Shown here: positions 43,491 through 55,173 of the stretch, piece after piece | Layout of the letters: each line of letters opens with the position of its first letter | How positions within the stretch are numbered: position 1 is the stretch's first letter | NCBI RefSeq assembly: GCF_958295425.1 | Contig: NC_081142.1 | Location: 24,650,469-24,714,468, forward strand | Source of the DNA: Solea solea | Lineage: Eukaryota; Chordata; Actinopteri; Pleuronectiformes; Soleidae | DNA length: 64,000 bases | Direction of reading: 5' to 3' | Notes under the pieces: generated by a model | Seen by the model: only the letters and a program-made list of their open reading frames with translations | The model's database searches: none | What the model was told of the DNA's origin: nothing | Translations under genes and position numbers: made by a program

Positions 43491-44329
43491 AGCACTTTAA
43501 AACAACACACAGTGAACCAAAGTAAGATAAAAGACATGAAAAACAAAAAAACAAATAAATATATTAAAATTACAAAACATGGGATAAAATAACAACCATA
43601 CAATTAAAGACAAATGAAAATAAACATCGACAATAATATGGGAGAAAATGCACTTGTTTGTTATATATTCCACGGGAGACTGTACTCATTTATTCTTCTC
43701 TTTATTATTACATTGATTTTACGTTATTTTAAGCATCAGTGTGTCGATTTTTAGGGATACACAAAATACACACTGATGCAGCTATTTTAGAGACACACCG
43801 CTGTTTCATGGTGAAGTTATTGAACATTTATCAGTGTTGTAATTTTAGGACGGTCCCTTAACGTCAACATCATCACAGCCTGCTGTTTATTTCAATGAAA
43901 ATGAGGTTGTAGAAGATTTTTCTTTTGTGTCACAATAACATCCTCTGTATATTAGTATATAAAGATATAAAGGCTTTAAAAAAAGAAACAAAAAAAGGGA
44001 ATAAACTTGTTTTCTGAACTTTAGACAAGACCCTTTAAGGAGGCGGCCATTTTGTGTTGCCAAGTTTTTACAAACAAACAAACAATAACACACATAAAAC
44101 AATAAACAAACATACCTCTGTGTCTGGGTTATATGAGATTAGATAAGAAAATAATGTAGTTTAGCATCATGAGAGGTGTGTGTGTGACTGTCTGTCCTCG
44201 TGAGTTTGTCCACAACTGTAGTTAAACAGGTAAATCAATAATATATAGTTAAACTGTATTTAACTCATTTAATCTCAGTTTATTGAGTCCTTATTTGATT
44301 TATATGATTTTGTGTGTTTGTCGTTTTTT
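43491..44329. other. AT-rich upstream flank, no gene
   Basis: No coding or repeat structure recognised. Confidence 0.4.
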
Positions 44330-44960
44330 TACTCTTCTTCCCGGTAGCCCCCAGTACCGGGGGCAAAAAAACTCACCGCGACGCACATTAATCAAAGGCA
44401 CATTTACCTTTGATCAATATTGACATGCTGCATACCCACAGAAAGCTCAGAAACTTGGCTAAAAGCTCATAAAATCCATTCCTATGTTCACCAAACACAG
44501 ACTAAATGCCAAGTAATCTAACCAACACCATAACAGCGTAAACATTTAAAAGCGGCACCGGAGAATCAGCATCATCATGTTGAAAAAAAACAACACATTT
44601 GATCGACAGCAGAGACTCCACATATTCCAACGGTACCATTTTATCACTCTACGACCAAAACTCACGGATCCAGCCACAAAATAAGAGCAAAACAACAACT
44701 CACTTTCAAGAAATACAACCAGAAATGTTGTCTTACCTTTGCTGTTGAGCAAAACAAGCTGTTTTCCCCGCAACAAAGCCGCTTCTAACGGTGAACTAGA
44801 CTTCCCAGCATGCTTTGGGGCCTTTGTTACCCATAGTAATCTTAAATGGCATTGATAGCACCAAACTAGAGTAGCCGAGGCATCTCTTCACTAAAACCTC
44901 TGTAATTTCACTCCGCTTCACTTCAGCATCATCACCAAAACATTAAACTATTCTGAAAGC
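44330..44960 (-). mobile_element. Unclassified repeat-like block
   Basis: It begins near a strong hairpin, CCCGGTA-GCCCCCAG-TACCGGG (about 44340-44361). On the minus strand it carries GCATGCTGGGAAGTCTAGTT and a short frame (MLRGKQLVLLNSKG) ending at a donor-like AAAG|GTAAGACAAC near 44736. This looks like a 5' exon of a fish transposon-derived unit, but I cannot name the family or find its ends. Confidence 0.3.
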
Positions 44961-46751
44961 ATCCTGATATTTGAGGAAACACGAGTGGGATGTTGTTTGT
45001 GAACATTAGCAGATGTGAGTTTGACACGTCAGACTCTGTGACTCTCAGCCTCAGGTGGCGCTGCACTGGAAACCTGCAGCGAGCGCGTTTCCCCGCAGGA
45101 GCTCCGGCTCGAGCTCCACCTATGTAAATGTGGAGCAGAATATGTATGATGGATAATAGGGAGTGTGGTGAGAGCCCCCCCCCCAACCATCTGCTGTGCT
45201 GTAGAATAATGACAATACCTGAGGGGTCTCTGTTACACCTACATCCATACCACTCCACAACATCTGCTAAACTACGTTAGCGGCCGATTAGGAATCTAAA
45301 TAACACTGTCAGAAATACGGGGACATTACAAGTCCCTGTTACCCAAAATATCATCTAGGCTAATATAATATAATCCCTTGGGGAGGATTATTGGACCTCA
45401 GAGAACATACAGTATATGAACCGACGCATACGTTTATGTTCCCGAGCAATAGAAGGTCCAACATCACGAGACAGTGTTTGCTGGACTTTCAAAAGAAGAC
45501 TGAAGTTGGATGATTTGCAGGACACACGGTGGAGCGGCGGTCAGCACTGTTGTTTCACAGTGCTGAGAAGGTCTCTGGTTTGTCTCTGGTGCGGTTGAGA
45601 CTCGTGTTCTCTGGCTTCGTTTCACGCTCTAAGCATATGCTCCTTGGAGGTTAGAGATTAAAGACTTCAAATAGAGCTCCAGTTACCGACGTCACACAAC
45701 CAAAGCAGCGCCCCCCTCTGGCAGGAAACGGCACTGTTCACCTCTTGGACGCATGTGGATTGTTTTGCTGAGTTTATTTAACAGCGGCCAATCCTATACC
45801 AGAAGTAGCTTCAGAGCTAATATGCATCTGTGGTCACTGGGCAGGAAAAAGAAAGACAGTAGCACAATAATATACATAATAATCCCAACTTCAGTGCAGA
45901 GGAGGAGGTTAGCGACATGTACGGACTGCGAGGGTGAACGTATGAACATATGAATGTCCCACATCTTTCCCCAGTGGGATTGTGGCAAACTGTGACAGTT
46001 ATTAAAAGTAACAACTGTAAACTCGAACATCAGTGGTAAATATAACACCTGAGCTTCAGTTTTTAGTCCTCACTATTTTGTCCTGATGTCTCGCTGACCT
46101 CATTTCACCCCAGAGGTCATGAAGGGGCGTGTTTTAAAGTTTAAAGATATAATTTTGACCTAATTCACAACATAAAACGACATTTTTATTTCCCTTTCTG
46201 TTCTTTTTCAAGAGAAATACATAAATCCCAGCTTCCTTTTATGTATGTTCTTTAGCTGTTTTTTGTTGTTGCAGATGTTGTTATTTGGTAACACATGACT
46301 GTACAGTAATGTTGTTCATCTTCATCGTCTTCTTCTTCTTCTTGTGTTTGGAGTTTGTTTGGTCTTTTTCTCTTTATGGGAACTTTTCTTTTCTTTCCTC
46401 AGTCGTCCTGAGGAAGGAAAGCAATTCTTCTTCCAGGTGGATGGAACTTAAACAAACACCTCTTCACTTCACAGAAACAGTCAGTTATATAAACCAGAAA
46501 TAAAAGCCTCTTTACATGGCGTCATCACTGCAGCACTTTCAGCCATGTTGTCTGTTTGAAACTAGACGTGAAACATGTTGTTACATTTACACGTGTTTCA
46601 CTCAGACTGAATGTGTCAGAATCCTTTTCCATTAGTGCCGTCGCTGCACAGGCTGAAGAAAAGGAGGATTTATCTACACAACCTCATCACATGGTGTGAC
46701 CTGAGGCCTGGAGTAGAAAGGTCTCCCTCTTCCTCTCTCTTGCGCTCTCTC

Positions 46752-46754
<3 letters not shown>
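44961..46754. other. Upstream flank, no gene recognised
   Basis: A mostly unique mixture. 45175-45186 is a C run. Several 60-100-codon frames lack domains. A fragment around 45240-45480 could be repeat-derived but shows no diagnostic ends. Confidence 0.35.
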
Positions 46755-46789
<35 letters not shown>

Positions 46790-46793
46790 AGGT
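46755..46793 (+). repeat. (CT)n microsatellite
   Basis: A CTCTCT run preceded by CTCTCCCTCTCCCTCG. Confidence 0.9.
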
Positions 46794-47076
46794 GCCATGG
46801 AAACCAGTCCTGTCGTCCTCCACTCGCCCTCTGTGTTTTTGCTCATGTCGATGTCTGTGCAGGGTTTTTTCTCAGACCGTGGACACTGATGCCTCAACTT
46901 CATCATCATCATCACCATCATCAGCTGATGAGACGCTGATCAGAGCTCTAATCTTTACAAACTGTGTCTGAATGTGAATATGCACAATCTGCTAACGAGG
47001 GATAAGATTTTTCTGCTCTTCACTTCTTTTCATCATGTCAGCGAATGTCTGAGTGGACGATCAGAACACCAACCAC
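46794..47076. other. Upstream flank, no gene
   Basis: A CATCATCATCATCACCATCATC run lies near 46900. Nothing else is seen. Confidence 0.4.
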
Positions 47077-47685
47077 CTCCAACCATCGCCAACAACTTCC
47101 AACCATCGCCAACCACCACCAACCACCTCCAACCATCTCCAACCACCACCAACCACCACCAACCACCTCCAAACACCACCAACAACCTCTGCACCGGACC
47201 TGTCATCTCCCTTGTAAAAGACTATCGCTGAACATTGGGTTAAATAAACGGCATTACTAACTGTCTGCTGCCTCCGTGTACTGCATTTGGGTCCTTCCCT
47301 GACTCATTACACCAACCACCTCCAACCATCACCAACCACTTCCAACCTTCATCAACCGCCACCAACCACCGCCAACCACCACCAACCATCTCCAACCACC
47401 ACTAACCACCAACCATCTCCAACCACCACCAACCACCTCCAACCACCTCCAACTATCGCCAACCACCTCCAACCATCGCCAACCACCTCCAACCATCACC
47501 AACCACTTCCAACCTTTGCCACCAACCACCAACAACCATCGCCAACCACCTCCATCCACCTCCAACCATCGCCAACCACCTCCAACCATCGCCAACCACC
47601 AACAACCATCGCCAACCACCTCCAACCACCTCCAACCATCGGCAACCACCACCGACCATCGTCAACCACCTCCAACCAGATCAAG
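47077..47685 (+). repeat. CCAACCACCT minisatellite in two blocks
   Basis: Units of about 10 bases (CCAACCACCT, CCAACCATCG, CCAACCACCA) fill 47078-47190 and 47312-47680, with occasional CCAACCTTC/TTTGCC variants. Frames rich in Asn-His-Gln-Pro (plus) and Trp-Arg-Trp-Leu (minus) of up to 159 codons are artefacts. Confidence 0.95.
47190..47312 (+). mobile_element. LTR-like remnant between minisatellite blocks
   Basis: TTGGGTTAAATAAACGGCAT followed by CTGCTGCCTCCGTGTACTGC and ATTTGGGTCCTTCCCTGACT. A poly(A) signal (AATAAA) followed by a CTGC...TGCATTTGGGTCC tail is the layout of the R-U5 end of common teleost Gypsy-type LTRs. Only about 100 bases remain. Confidence 0.4.
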
Positions 47686-47899
47686 AGTTTCATGTTTTTT
47701 ATTCAACAGTTTATTCAGTCTTCAAACTTGGCATGTGTGAGCAGTGATGTTGGTTGTTTGGATTAGAATTGAAAGAGATATCGGTAGAAATGTGTGATAC
47801 AAGATAATATCACTAAAGATGCAGGTTCTGCACTAGTGTAACTTAACCTTTATGTCTACATTAAACAAAAGCTTGGATTTCGTACGATAATATACAATA

Positions 47900-47934
<35 letters not shown>

Positions 47935-48374
47935 GTTTCTATAATGGTGAAAATATAGTATATATTGACAGTATGATGATTTTTGATTTATCATTCTATA
48001 TTCAATTTCCTTATTATTATCAGTTTTTGGGGTAATTCAATATACTCATATTTGTTTAGTTTTTTATTACCAACATTATGTATTAATTATTTCTTTATTC
48101 ATTTATACCGGGATTTTGGATGCATATCTTATTTTATTTTTCCTTTAATTTACTTATTTAATCAGATGTGGATTTATTTATTGCATATATTTTATTTGTG
48201 TTGATAGGAAACAGTTTGATGGAGATGTAATAGTTGACACTTGGATACCAATAAAAAAAGAATCATCCTCTAAAGAAGAGAATCACACTCCCGATACAGT
48301 GTCAACCTTTTCACAGAAAGGTTACTGACAGTCTAGTTTCCCTTCACACACCAGCAGCTGCATTCACTTTACTC
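47686..48374. other. AT-rich upstream flank with (TA)n
   Basis: A TA run lies at 47905-47934. The rest is very AT-rich. No gene is visible. Confidence 0.5.
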
Positions 48375-48590
48375 CCATTCATCTGAGTTCCTGTCATATT
48401 TCTTACAATATTGTTTACCTCTCGTGTCAGTTTCCACACACTCTACGCTCCGACGGCTGAGCTGCTGTGAGAGGGAAATGCTCTCTAACTGAACTCTGAA
48501 GAAAACCCCCCTCCTTTTTTGTCAAATTCAACCACTTTAATTCTTGCACTGCTGAGATGTAAATGAAGCTATAATCAAATCCCACTGCCA
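48375..48590 (+). repeat. Direct duplication flanking the 39-bp array, left copy
   Basis: CATCTGAGTTCCTGTCATAT, GTCAGTTTCCACACACTCTA, GAGGGAAATGCTCTCTAACT and AAATGAAGCTATAATCAAA all recur in order at 49459-49650. The copies share about 200 bases with small insertions and substitutions. Confidence 0.85.
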
Positions 48591-49300
48591 AAGACCATGA
48601 CCACCGCCAAAGACAGAAAACCACTGCCAAAGACAATGACCACCGCCAAAGACAGAAAACCACTGCCAAAGACCATGACCACCGCCAAAGACAGAAAACC
48701 ACTGCCAAAGACCATGACCACCACCAAAGACAGAAAACCACTGCCAAAGACCATGACCACCACCAAAGACAGAAAACCACTGCCAAAGACCATGACCACC
48801 GCCAAAGACAGAAAACCACTGCCAAAGACCATGACCACCACCAAAGACAGAAAACCACTGCCAAAAACCATGACCACCGCCAAAGACAGAAAACCACTGC
48901 GAAAGACCATGACCACCCCCAAAGACAGAAAACCACTGCCAAAGACCATGACCACCGCCAAAGACAGAAAATCACTGCCAAAGACAATGACCACCGCCAA
49001 AGACAGAAAACCACTGCGAAAGACCATGACCACCGCCAAAGACAGAAAATCACTGCCAAAGACAATAACCACCGCCAAAGACAGAAAACCACTGCCAAAG
49101 ACCATGACCACCGCCAAAGACAGAAAACCACTGCCAAAGACCATGACCACCGCCAAAGACCGAAAACCACTGCCAAAGACTGCTGTCAAGGACCGCCACC
49201 AAAGACAGAAAAGCACTGCCAAAGACCATGACCACCGCCAAAGACAGAAAACCACTGCCAAAGACCATGACCACCGCCAAAGACTGCTATCAAGGACCGC
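48590..49300 (+). repeat. 39-bp minisatellite
   Basis: About 17 copies of a 39-base unit: ACCATGACCACCGCCAAAGA, then CAGAAAACCACTGCCAAAG. There is an irregular interruption at about 49180-49205. Thirteen codons per unit keep three frames open for 240-249 codons (TTAKDRKPLPKTM on plus, FGSGFLSLAVVMV and CLWRWSWSLAVVF on minus). These are not genes. Confidence 0.97.
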
Positions 49301-49458
49301 TGCCAAAGACCGCCGTTAAAGACCGCCAACCATCACTGCCAAACACCCACATCCACTGTCAAAGCCTGCCAACCGCCGCCAAAGACCGCCAACCACCACT
49401 AACGACCAACAAACACCCACATGCACTGTCAAAGACAGCCAACCACCACCAAACACTA
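49301..49458 (+). repeat. Degenerate GCCAAAGACCGCC continuation
   Basis: Irregular CCGCCAAAGACCGCCAACC and AACACCCACAT(C/G)CACTG units, decayed relatives of the 39-base array. Confidence 0.7.
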
Positions 49459-49650
49459 TCCATCTGAGTTCCTGTCATATGTCTTACAACGTTGTTTATG
49501 TCTGGTGTCAGTTTCCACACACTCTCCACTGTGAGAGGGAAACGCTCTCTAACTGAACTCTGAAGAATAACCCCTCCTTTATTTTAATTTCCCACCGCTT
49601 TAATTCTTGTTCTGCTGGGCTGAGACGTAAATGAAGCTATAATCAAAGTC
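49459..49650 (+). repeat. Direct duplication flanking the 39-bp array, right copy
   Basis: Matches 48375-48590. It has slightly different internal insertions and leads without a break into the unique block that follows, so this is probably the ancestral location. Confidence 0.8.
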
Positions 49651-49905
49651 CAAGATAAATTAACAGGCAAGTGTTGACTCAGCGTTTTGTTGCCTCGGCG
49701 ATCCATTGACCCTGAGGGCCGGCAGGGAGAAAATTGAGAAATGCTGGTTTTAATGTCTATCCAATATATACGGCATCTATACCTCGAGATGGGGCCGAGC
49801 AATCAAGCACTAATCCATTAGACAGAGATGTTTTTCAAAGATTGACGCGTTATTGTGCTGCTGTCGGCACTGGCTCACGTTCAAGGTTAACCTTTTAGAG
49901 ACGCC
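49640..49905. promoter_or_regulatory. Candidate conserved non-coding element upstream of PBX
   Basis: Repeat-free DNA with ordered blocks: AGCTATAATCAAAGTCCAAG, CGATCCATTGACCCTGAGGG, CTAATCCATTAGACAGAGAT and TTTTTCAAAGATTGACGCGT. It contains TCAAAG (TCF/LEF-type), ATTGAC and ATTAGACAG words. About 8.4 kb above the start codon. Function and conservation are inferred. Confidence 0.35.
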
Positions 49906-50860
49906 TGATTGTTGCTAGAAGGTTAAACAACACATTAACATGCATTAAAATATTAAATTATGACTCCATTTACTGTATGAGAGGAAAAACAACAACATAA
50001 AAAAGGCTTTTAAAATTATGAAGGCAATTGATGAAGTGGGTGGAGAAGCAGAGGTGGTGCTTCTTCTTTTTTTGCACGGGGGGAAAAACATGGCTGTGGA
50101 AGTAAGATGGTTTTATGGAAGAACGAGGTTCTGCTTTTATTGCCGGGTTAATGAACTGATGCTGAGGTCAAGTACTGAAGCCTCTGCAATTAACGCCACT
50201 TTTTCCATAAAAGTGGGCTGTGATATAACGACGAGGATTAAAAGAAAAAGCTACAGCCATGTTTCATTCTCTGTCGTTTGTAACTTTGTAAATGTTCACT
50301 CACTCTGTTGATATTTCTTTATACTCTTTTGTCGAGTTCTTCTTCTTTCACTTACTCTTTAGGGGTCTTTCCATGCATGAAAACTCACCAAACCTGGTGT
50401 TTACGTCAGGACCTGCGATAGTTCTCATCTGACCAAGTTTCGGGAATTAGAGTAAAAAACACTTTTTCACATTTTGTGTCCCATTAGCCGCGACAACAGG
50501 CTTCCACACAGACACCCTCACTGTTTTTTAATATGCAAGTTACCACGGCAACCACGAGTGGAACGCTCTATTCCAAAGAACACACCAGTGTGTGCAGTCT
50601 CGACTTTCATTGCATGATGGGATTGCTCCTTTGACTTAAAGTGGGGCAGCATCTCCAGTCCTTCAATTATCTAAATGGATGAGATAGAGAGTGAGCGTGT
50701 GCTGCCTCAGTGTCTCTCACTCTCACATTAGTTCATTAGTTATTGTGGAGAACGAGGCAGAGGTTGTACTTCATCAAACAGACAGCAGGTGTCACTATTT
50801 CACACTCTGTGAACGCTGTTTGTCCTGAAGACGATGTCACTCATGACTTTCCATCAGCTC
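49906..50860. other. Upstream flank, no gene
   Basis: A 97-codon plus-strand frame at 50018-50311 has no recognised domain. No repeat is visible. Confidence 0.35.
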
Positions 50861-51095
50861 AATGTCTAGTCCAGTCCAGTTGAGTTCAGTTCACAGTCCA
50901 GTCCAGTTGAGTTCAGTTCACAGTCCAGTCCAGTCTAGTCTGTATCAGCTCAACGTCCAGTCCAGTCCAGTCCAGTCTGTATCAGCTCAACATCCAGTCC
51001 AGTCCAGTCCAGTCTAGTCTGTGTCAGCTCAACGTCCAGTCCAGTCCAGCCCGGTTTGGTTTGGTCAGTCCAAACCAGTTCAGTCCAGTCCATTT
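50861..51095 (+). repeat. CCAGT pentamer minisatellite
   Basis: CCAGTCCAGT runs with inserted TTGAGTTCAGTTCACAGT and CTGTATCAGCTCAACGT words form compound units of about 35-50 bases. Confidence 0.9.
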
Positions 51096-51941
51096 ACAGT
51101 GTTTTTATGCCCTTTGTTTGTCAAAAGTTGTAAAAATCACAAAAACTCGAAACTTCCACACAAACAAAATGTTTGCATGTTTTTGTTTGTCTACGTAAAA
51201 CAGTGGTCTGGTCCCTAATGGGTGGAGCTAGATGCACTTGAGTTTGTGATTGGTTGACAGAGAATCATCAGTTGACAGTGTGACAAAGGTAACAAATCAT
51301 AACAAACAGAAGATTCAAGCTTGTTCATGTTTGTTTTTGAACTAATGATCATCACACAGCTGTCTTTGTCGTCATGGACTCTCACTGTTGATGTCACTGA
51401 TGCAGGAGACACAAGCCAGATCAGGGTTTACGTTCCAAACCGGACTGTAGTGAACTGAGCTTTACCACCAACTGAGGGGATAGATACAGAAATCACAGCT
51501 GCAGGAGAAAAGATGGAGGTGAAGAGAGGATGAAGAGAGGAGAATAAAGCCAGAGAATGAAACGAGAGGAGAAGCTGTCAGTGAGAATCAGCATCACTGA
51601 GCAGGTGAAGAGAGATAAATGTCAAAGGACTCTCGGCGAAAAATAAAACAACAACAAGCTGGAGTCAGTCTGTCACAGACTCACAGAGGTGCAGCAGGAA
51701 AACGGCCAGAAAAGCTTTATGGACCTTTATGAACATGTTAACCTGGAGTTTGAGCGTTCGGGCGCCTGCTGCAGACACAAGAGATTTGTCAGAGCATGAC
51801 ACAATTATTTACAAAAGAAAAATCGGAATATAAATTTGTACAAAAATCTATAAGAGCATAAGAATATGACTAAATGGGTTTGGTTTATTTGCTCAATTAT
51901 AATGAAAACATTAGAGAAATATAAACACATTACACTGTTAT
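51096..51941. other. Upstream flank, no gene
   Basis: No recognised coding sequence or repeat. Confidence 0.35.
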
Positions 51942-52232
51942 GAGGGCCACACAGGGTCTTTCTGCATGGAGTTTGCATGTTCTCCCCGTGTGTGCGTGGG
52001 TTCTCTCCGGGTTCTCCGGCTTCCTCCTACAGTCCAAAAACATACAATGTGGTCACTCCTATTGACCATAGGAGTGAGTGTGAGAGTGAATGGTTGTTTG
52101 TCTCTATCTGTGTGTGGCCCTGTGATGGACTGGCGAACTGTCCAGGGTGTACCCCACCTGTCGCCCGATGTAGCTGAGATTGGCACCGCACCCCCCGCGA
52201 CCCTCTGGTGGAGGATAAAGCGGTAGATGATG
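51942..52232 (+). mobile_element. tRNA-derived SINE, internally deleted copy
   Basis: It begins GGGCCACAC and jumps directly to AGGGTCTTTCTGCATGGAGT, missing about 50-60 bases that carry the pol III A and B boxes in the copy at 61501. A second internal loss removes about 20 bases after ACAATGTGG. The body (TTCTCCCCGTGTGTGCGTGG, GGACTGGCGAACTGTCCAGG) and the tail GATAAAGCGGTAGATGATGA then (CTGA)n are retained. It cannot be transcribed from its own promoter. Confidence 0.85.
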
Positions 52233-53424
52233 ACTGACTGACATTGGTAGAGCTAAGCAACGCCCCCATACCTAACTCCCATGATAGACTGTAATTCTTT
52301 ACGCTCATTAAAACAAATGACTGAAATTCACTTTCACACATGAACAGAACAAATCAGGTAATACCGCAGAGAAGCTAAGCTAATTAGCACTGGCGGCTCA
52401 TTACAGCTAACAAGCAGCTGATGTTTAATGACGTTTAAACGTCAAAGGAAAGTTAGCACAGACTTCTAACTCCACGCAGTTTGTTTTCCGTGACTTCATA
52501 GCTCCTCCTCAATGTGGGCGGAGTCATCAAAGCACGGCTGCGTGAAACTTTGGTGACCTGGTTTTCTACACAACACAAACACAAAGTAGTGACTTGTAAA
52601 GCAGTTGTTTTGGGTGGAATCATTAAAAAGATTTGTCCTTCAGTCACTGAACGTGGTCACGATGGCCAGCTTTCAGCAGTGCATGTCTCCTCTGTTAAAC
52701 ATTGACATTTGAGACGTTTCCTTTGCTAAATGTTAGAGTTTAACGCATGTTTTCAGGATTTTTAAAACTTTCTAACTGATCTACAGTTGGACTTTGTTGG
52801 CTTTGATTCTTCTTTCATTCCTCATTTTGCCTTTCACCACAACCTGTCTAGGCAGATGCTGCACATCTTTCAGTCTGTTTCTTCCTGTTAAAGAGAGTTT
52901 TTTCTCTCCTCTGTTTGTTAATTGTGTGAATTGTTGTTGTTTCTCGGTTTCTATAATAATTAAAAAGGATTTTGTCTGACTGTGTGCAGAGACTTGAGTT
53001 AATTTATGTTGTGATTTGGCACGATACAAACAAAATTGAATTAAAATGAATGGAAGAGAAAATGTTTTGTTTGCATAAAGCTGAATGTGTCTAATAATCT
53101 CTTACTAAACATGGTGCACTCATAACACTTGGGTCATAACACAGCACATTTAAAGGGATATTCACTGCACATTTTTATATTTACAGTTTATTTTTTGGGT
53201 CAAAAAATGTGTAAATGCTGGAAATATTCATTGTTTTGGTTACATGAGGTCTCAAACCTGCAGAGGACACTTAACTGAAAGACTCTGGTCCCGTGTGTGC
53301 GCGTGTGTGTGTGTGTGTGTGGAGAGTGTCACAGCTGCAAAGTGACAGGTCCTCCTGCAGGCCTGATTCTCACAAACACTGCAAGGCTGCTTTTTATTAA
53401 CACACCAACCCCCCTTGAAAAAAA
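52233..53424. other. Upstream flank with short (GT)n
   Basis: A GT run lies at 53302-53321. No gene is visible. Confidence 0.4.
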
Positions 53425-53725
53425 AAAAACAACAGAGAATGGAGCCAGGACTCTGGAGCCAAGTAGCTGTAGCTGGAATTTTTCTGGCCTAATTTGCATT
53501 AATAAAGAGGCTGTTCCTTGTCGGAATGTGTTTTATCCAGCTCAAAAAAATCCCAGGGCGATCCCCGCGCACAGCGCGCCGGGAGAATCCGACTGTCAGA
53601 GCCGACAAGACAAATGAATCCCGGTGTCAGCGCCGAGTGGCTCCGCGCTGACAGATTGAGAAGAACTGTCCCTCTGTCGACAGGCATGCTTCATTTTCAA
53701 ATTAATAAATCTGAATAAAATATTT
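53425..53725. promoter_or_regulatory. Candidate conserved non-coding element
   Basis: A repeat-poor block with GGCCTAATTTGCATTAATAA (octamer ATTTGCAT at 53492-53499), then CCGACTGTCAGAGCCGACAA, TGACAGATTGAGAAG and TTCAAATTAATAAATCTGAA. The mixture of POU, homeodomain and TGACAG cores matches the other candidate blocks. Unverified. Confidence 0.35.
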
Positions 53726-55173
53726 TACCCTTCATTATGAGTGCTGCTGCTGTGACAGCTTTGCTGAACAGGGATGGGGGGGTGAGGTGGAGGGGGAGGG
53801 ACCGAGCTTCTGCCAGAGAAAACAGCTTGCACCAAATCCACCTGGGTTTACGCTGCCGTGTATTTATAATGTTTGCACGTGTGTGTGTGTGTTTGTGTGT
53901 TTCTGTTTGTGCTTGCGATTCTTCCGTGCACATGGGGCCTCGCGTGTTTTGCCATTGATCCTCCGCTCGCAGATTTTCCGCTCCACGCTCCCCGAGCCTC
54001 CTGCGTTCCACCAAAGAGGACGAGGGACAAAACAAAAATAACTAGCGGTGCCGCTGTGGTACAGTAGAGATAGATTCCTCACACACTCTTCCCCGCACAC
54101 CTGTACTGCCATATGGAGGCACGTCAACGCTGCAAAAAATAACTTTTCAATGAGTCTGTTGAGCGTGATGTAAACGCTGTACGCAGCTTTTGGCTGAGAG
54201 TAAAAAAAAAGAAAAGAAAGTGTGTTTCTTAACTTTTCTGCACGTGATACGTTTTTTTAAAAAGTCACCTTTAAATGTCCCTTTGTCCTTCGTTAAAAGG
54301 ACAAGAGATAACTTTCATGTCCCGAGTGGTTCCAGTTTGTCATAACAGCCTCATCTGGGGTTCTGGGGTCTGATGATGAATTAGCCTCTGGAGCAAAGGG
54401 ACAGTATTTTAGGGTTTCTGGTGTAGACAGTGAAATCTGGGCCAAGACTTCTTTAGTTCTTCACTCGCTGTTTACTGTGAGACATGAGGACGACTGGATG
54501 CTTTTGTCCAACACTAGTAAGTTTTCTACAGAGCTCCAGACATGACACAGGGGAGAACAACTCTAATTCATGGCCAAGAAATATTCATTTGTGGGTTTAG
54601 TATCGTTCCCTGGGTAAGCAAATGGAGCACACACCAAAGTAAGTTAGAAAGATATTCACAGATTCAAACTTCCATTTAAAAAAAAAAAAAAATTGAAACA
54701 CGTGTGAGACATATTTTGAATCATAGTGAGGTAGAAAACAACCTTGTTTTCATCAAAAAGCTGGACAAACTACATTGCTCTCTACGTGGAGTCGTCAGTG
54801 AGACCAGAGCACACCTTATACCTATTTCATGGACATAATTTAGTGTTTTGTGGACACAAATCTGAGATTTGTCTCCCCATGTCATGTCTAGGACTCCATA
54901 GTTTTCAGATGATCTCTATTCACAGCTCCAGTAACTGTGCAAAAGTCTTAGGTCCTCAGCAGCTTTGTTGTTTTTATGTCTGTGATCACTGGCACACAGA
55001 GTTTCTCCTCTTCACACATTAAACATGCTCGAAAACAGTGGCTGAAAACATGTAGAGTAACAGTGAAAGTAAAGACTGAAAACTGATTTGTTTTCCTCCT
55101 CAAACACTGTCTTCACATCTCCCTGTAGGGGTCGCCACAGCAGGTCATCTGCCTCCATCTGAAAAACCTCACC
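53726..55173. other. Upstream flank, no gene
   Basis: A short TGTGTGTT run lies near 53880, and an A run at 54679-54693. Frames over 60 codons overlap one another and lack domains. Confidence 0.35.

Noticed and set aside
47287..47766. 159-codon Asn/Pro/His/Thr-rich frame and Trp-rich minus frames
   Set aside because: Low-complexity translation of CCAACCACCT units.
48427..49319. Frames of 240-249 codons on both strands (TTAKDRKPLPKTM and CLWRWSWSLAVVF repeats)
   Set aside because: Product of a 39-base tandem unit (13 codons). Three overlapping frames on two strands cannot all be genes, and none has non-repeat content beyond short flanks.
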